A DNA stretch of 26,488 nucleotides from an uncultured Novosphingobium sp. (GTDB lineage: Bacteria; Pseudomonadota; Alphaproteobacteria; Sphingomonadales; Sphingomonadaceae). Below, in pieces: positions 23,790-26,488 of this stretch. A program made the position numbers and the translations under genes. The DNA is taken from positions 1 through 26,488 of the forward strand of contig CAMPIM010000042.1 of assembly GCA_946886365.1 (NCBI GenBank), written 5' to 3'. Below the pieces are notes generated by a model, which saw only the letters and a list, made by a program, of their open reading frames with translations, was not told the origin of the DNA and did no database searches. Within the stretch, counting starts at the first letter, position 1. Each line of letters opens with the position of its first letter.

Positions 23790-24700
23790 GCGGCCTGCCT
23801 CAGGGACTCGACCACGGTAGCAAGACCATCCTCGATCATGATGTGAGGGGTCCAGCCGGTCGCGGCGATCAGGCGGCTGCAATCCCCTTCCAGATGCATG
23901 ATTTGATTGGGGCCAAAGGGAATCTCGCCGAAGGTCAGCGGAAGGCCGGGGCAGGCGAGGTCACGAAGACGCTCGACGATCGACCGGACAGTGACCGCAC
24001 GGCCGCTCGACAGGTTGAATACGCCATGGGCGTTTTCCGTTACGGCCGTCGCCAATATGCCCTGCGCACAATCATCAATGTGCAGATAATCCCATTTCTG
24101 AGTTCCCGCGCTGGTGCGCGGCGCTTGGCACGCGAGGATCTGCGCCGCTACTGACGGGATCAGCCAATTGGGATTGTCGCCGGGACCATAGGGCGAAAAG
24201 AGACGTAGCCAGGCGAAGCCAATGCCCGCCTCGCTTGCGCGTTGGCGCGTCAGATGGCAGGCGGAAAGTTTGGCCGCACCGTAGAGGAGGAAGGGCTGAG
24301 TTGCGGCGTTTTCGTCGATCCGACGATCATGCCTGCCATATTCCGCCTGGCTGCCGATGCCGATGAAGCGGCGGGCGCCCGCCGCGATAGCGCTGTCGAG
24401 CAGATCGACCGTCGTGCGGATATTGTCGAGCTGGATGTCGCCTGCGCGATCCGGACCGCCTACGCCCTCCCACGCAGAATGGATGACGTAATCCGGGCGC
24501 GCCTCTGACAGCACAGCGCGAACGGAATCGCGATTGGACAAGTCGGCGACGGCGATGTCGCAGCGCTCCGCCAACGACACCGCGCGAGGAGACGAGGGAT
24601 TACGCACCAATGCCGTTACCTGATGGCCCTCGCGGGCGGCGAGATCGGCGACGGCGGCGCCTACGAAGCCACTTGCACCAGTGACGAGGATCCGGCTCAT
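23786..24700 (-). CDS. SDR-family nucleotide-sugar epimerase/reductase
   Basis: This 304-residue extended short-chain dehydrogenase has the NAD(P)-binding TGASGFVG (7–14), a catalytic Ser117 in GIGSQAEYG, and YGAAK with Tyr140 and Lys144. It follows rfbF and rfbG, so its substrate is probably CDP-4-keto-6-deoxyglucose. The likely reaction is reduction of the 4-keto group (RfbJ-like) to give a CDP-6-deoxyhexose; 2-epimerisation is less likely. No RfbH-type 3-dehydrase is visible in the window, so a 3,6-dideoxyhexose product would need a gene upstream of the window. The start is adjacent to the rfbG stop with a four-base overlap. Confidence 0.85.
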   Translation of the reverse strand: MSRILVTGASGFVGAAVADLAAREGHQVTALVRNPSSPRAVSLAERCDIAVADLSNRDSVRAVLSEARPDYVIHSAWEGVGGPDRAGDIQLDNIRTTVDLLDSAIAAGARRFIGIGSQAEYGRHDRRIDENAATQPFLLYGAAKLSACHLTRQRASEAGIGFAWLRLFSPYGPGDNPNWLIPSVAAQILACQAPRTSAGTQKWDYLHIDDCAQGILATAVTENAHGVFNLSSGRAVTVRSIVERLRDLACPGLPLTFGEIPFGPNQIMHLEGDCSRLIAATGWTPHIMIEDGLATVVESLRQAA

Positions 24701-25791
24701 GCTGGCGCCATGGCGAGGAAAGCCTCTGCCTGCGCGCGAGTGATAACGCGCTTGTCCTCAGCGCGATACCAAGCCGCTGTCAGCGCGAGTGCTCGATCAA
24801 GCGTAAGGCGCGGCCGCCAACCGAGCGCTCCAGCAGCGCCAGAGGAATCGAGCGTCAGCATCGCAGCTTCGTGCGGATGATCGCCGGGCTGCGCTGCCCA
24901 AGGCTGAGCTACACCCCAATGACGGCCCAGAAGATCGATGACGTCGCGGACCTTTGCCATGTCGGCGGGCGCCGGGCCAAAATTCCAGCCCCGTGCGAAG
25001 CGGACGGGATCGTCGGTCAGCGCTTCGGCCAACAGCAGGTAGCCCGCCAGCGGCTCGAGCACATGCTGCCAAGGGCGCACGGCTTCCGGATTGCGGATCT
25101 CCAGCGCTCGCCCAGCTGAGAAGGCGCGGATTGCATCCGGCACCAGCCGGTCGGCCGACCAGTCGCCGCCGCCAATGACGTTACCGGCGCGAGCAGTGGC
25201 GAGACCAGTGCCCCGCTCTGCAAGGAAGCTGTCGCGCCAACATGCGCTCACCAGTTCGGCGCAGGCCTTGCTGTTGGAATAAGGGTCATGGCCACCGAGC
25301 GGCGCATCTTCGCGGTAGCCTTCGATGCGGCCGTCATTGGCATAGCATTTGTCGGTCGTGACGGAGACGATCGTGCGAATGGACGGCGTTTTGCGACATG
25401 CCTCCAGTACATGGGCAGTGCCCATGACATTGGTCTGATAGGTGGCGAGTGGATCGGCATAGGATGCGCGCACCAGCGGCTGCGCGGCGAGATGCAGGAC
25501 GATCTCGGGCTCGGCTTGAGTGATGATTGTCTCAACAGCGGCTGCATCGCGAATGTCCGCGATATGATGATCGCAAAGGTCAGCGCCGCCGATCAGGTCG
25601 AACATGGCGGGCGTGGTGTCGGGCGCTAGCGAAAGGCCTGTGACGCGAGCACCGAATATATTGAGCAGGCCAAGCAGCCAGCTCCCCTTGAAGCCGGTAT
25701 GGCCGGTCACGAGCACCCGTCGCCCAGCCCAGAAGCGGGCGTTCGGCGTAAACGCCACCGAGCCGGCGCGCTCTAGTGCCAGGTTTTCCAT
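24697..25791 (-). CDS. rfbG: CDP-glucose 4,6-dehydratase
   Basis: RfbG converts CDP-D-glucose into CDP-4-keto-6-deoxy-D-glucose using bound NAD. The sequence shows VLVTGHTGFKGSWL, VLHLAAQPLVRASY, SVTTDKCY (the Asp/Lys dehydratase motif) and PYSNSKACAEL with the catalytic Tyr-x3-Lys, all diagnostic of this enzyme. The ATG at 25791 gives 364 residues; a GTG at 25812 would add seven. The start overlaps the end of rfbF by about 19 bases. Length and motifs are normal. Confidence 0.95.
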   Translation of the reverse strand: MENLALERAGSVAFTPNARFWAGRRVLVTGHTGFKGSWLLGLLNIFGARVTGLSLAPDTTPAMFDLIGGADLCDHHIADIRDAAAVETIITQAEPEIVLHLAAQPLVRASYADPLATYQTNVMGTAHVLEACRKTPSIRTIVSVTTDKCYANDGRIEGYREDAPLGGHDPYSNSKACAELVSACWRDSFLAERGTGLATARAGNVIGGGDWSADRLVPDAIRAFSAGRALEIRNPEAVRPWQHVLEPLAGYLLLAEALTDDPVRFARGWNFGPAPADMAKVRDVIDLLGRHWGVAQPWAAQPGDHPHEAAMLTLDSSGAAGALGWRPRLTLDRALALTAAWYRAEDKRVITRAQAEAFLAMAPA

Positions 25792-26488
25792 GGGGCCTCT
25801 TGCCGTTCCCACATGCCTTCAAGCATCTGCCGGTCGCGCAATGTATCCATCGGCTGCCAAAAGCCGTCGTGGAAGAAGGAGCGGAGCTCGCCATCCGACG
25901 CCAGACGCTCCAGTGGCTCGCGCTCCCAGACGCAGCTGTCGGAATTGTTCAGGTAATTTCCGATGGAGCGATTAAGCACGAAAAAGCCGCCATTGATCCA
26001 GCCGGCTTCATCCAGAGGCTTTTCAGCGAAGGCCGCGACGCGGTCCCCTTCGAGGTCAAGCTGACCATAGCGGCTGGCGGGACGCACCGCCGTTACGGTC
26101 GCCTTGCGCCCATGCGAGCGATGGAAATCGATAGCCGCGCCGACGTTGAGATCGCTGACGCCATCGCCATAGGTCAGGCAGAAATCCTCGTCATCGCCGA
26201 GATATTGCATCGCCTGACGCAACCGCCCGCCCGTCATGGTCTCCGCACCAGTGTCGATCAGGGAAATCTTCCAATCCTCGCATGCGTTGCGATGCACGTC
26301 GGTCGTGCCTCGCCGCAGGTCGATCGTCACATCCGACATGTGGAGGGCGTAGTTGAAGAAATATTCCTTGATCATGTAACCCTTGTAGCCGAGGCACACG
26401 ATGAACTCATCCACGCCATGCTGGGCATAGATTTTCATGATGTGCCACAGGATCGGCTTGCCGCCGATTTCCACCATGGGCTTGGGCC
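25773..26488 (-). CDS. rfbF: Glucose-1-phosphate cytidylyltransferase (5' end outside window)
   Basis: RfbF makes CDP-glucose from CTP and glucose-1-phosphate, the first step towards CDP-linked deoxysugars. The visible part reads PKPMVEIGGKPILWHIMKIY from the window edge, which is the end of the nucleotide-binding signature; the GGLGTR start motif and about twenty residues lie beyond the window. Further family landmarks are FIVCLGYKGYMIKEYF, FCLTYGDGVSDLN, AVRPASRYGQLDLEGD and WINGGFFVLN. The gene ends in a short overlap with rfbG. It is probably an early gene of this minus-strand operon. Confidence 0.95.
   Translation of the reverse strand, partial: PKPMVEIGGKPILWHIMKIYAQHGVDEFIVCLGYKGYMIKEYFFNYALHMSDVTIDLRRGTTDVHRNACEDWKISLIDTGAETMTGGRLRQAMQYLGDDEDFCLTYGDGVSDLNVGAAIDFHRSHGRKATVTAVRPASRYGQLDLEGDRVAAFAEKPLDEAGWINGGFFVLNRSIGNYLNNSDSCVWEREPLERLASDGELRSFFHDGFWQPMDTLRDRQMLEGMWERQEAPWKTWH

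Overview
This 26.5-kb window is GC-rich DNA that reads like a sphingomonad (Alphaproteobacteria, Sphingomonadales; Sphingobium/Sphingomonas/Novosphingobium type). The grounds are codon and base usage, the protein families, and a DUF736–HTH–TraF-peptidase–lytic transglycosylase–DUF3363-relaxase block of the kind known from integrative conjugative elements (ICEs) of this order. No rRNA, tRNA, CRISPR array or transposase was seen. The identification of the organism is inference.

Region 1 (1–1483) is the C-terminal part of a ParB-like partition protein that lacks its N-terminal nuclease-type domain. Region 2 (about 1700–13500) is a cellulose module. A membrane-bound GGDEF diguanylate cyclase on the plus strand converges on a tightly overlapped minus-strand operon. 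In transcription order the operon is a BcsR/BcsP-like protein, bcsQ, a bcsA–bcsB fusion, bcsC, bcsD and bcsZ. The cyclase would make c-di-GMP. The fusion carries an intact PilZ c-di-GMP-binding signature that should gate the synthase. BcsC exports the glucan through the outer membrane, BcsD organises the fibre in the periplasm, and BcsZ trims it.

Region 3 (13985–18653, plus strand) returns to ICE backbone: DUF736 protein, a strong terminator, a 10-bp inverted-repeat operator candidate, a small HTH protein, a TraF-type S26 peptidase, a VirB1-like lytic transglycosylase, a small unknown acidic protein, a second strong terminator, an oriT-like intergenic region and a DUF3363 relaxase. No coupling protein, Trb/T4SS genes, RepA/ParA or integrase are visible. 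The cellulose module therefore sits between two pieces of an apparently incomplete element.

Region 4 (18906–26488, minus strand) is a seven-gene overlapping surface-sugar operon. In transcription order it is rfbF (its 5' end lies beyond the window), rfbG, an SDR epimerase/reductase, gtrA, a GtrB/DPM1-type glycosyltransferase, and two large multi-pass membrane proteins that look GT-C-like. The simplest reading is a gtr-type periplasmic glycosylation system with its own supply of a CDP-6-deoxyhexose.

The observations most worth following are the cellulose cargo inside ICE backbone, the CDP-sugar/gtr-like operon, and a 12-bp motif that recurs at three intergenic positions, one of them in the oriT candidate.
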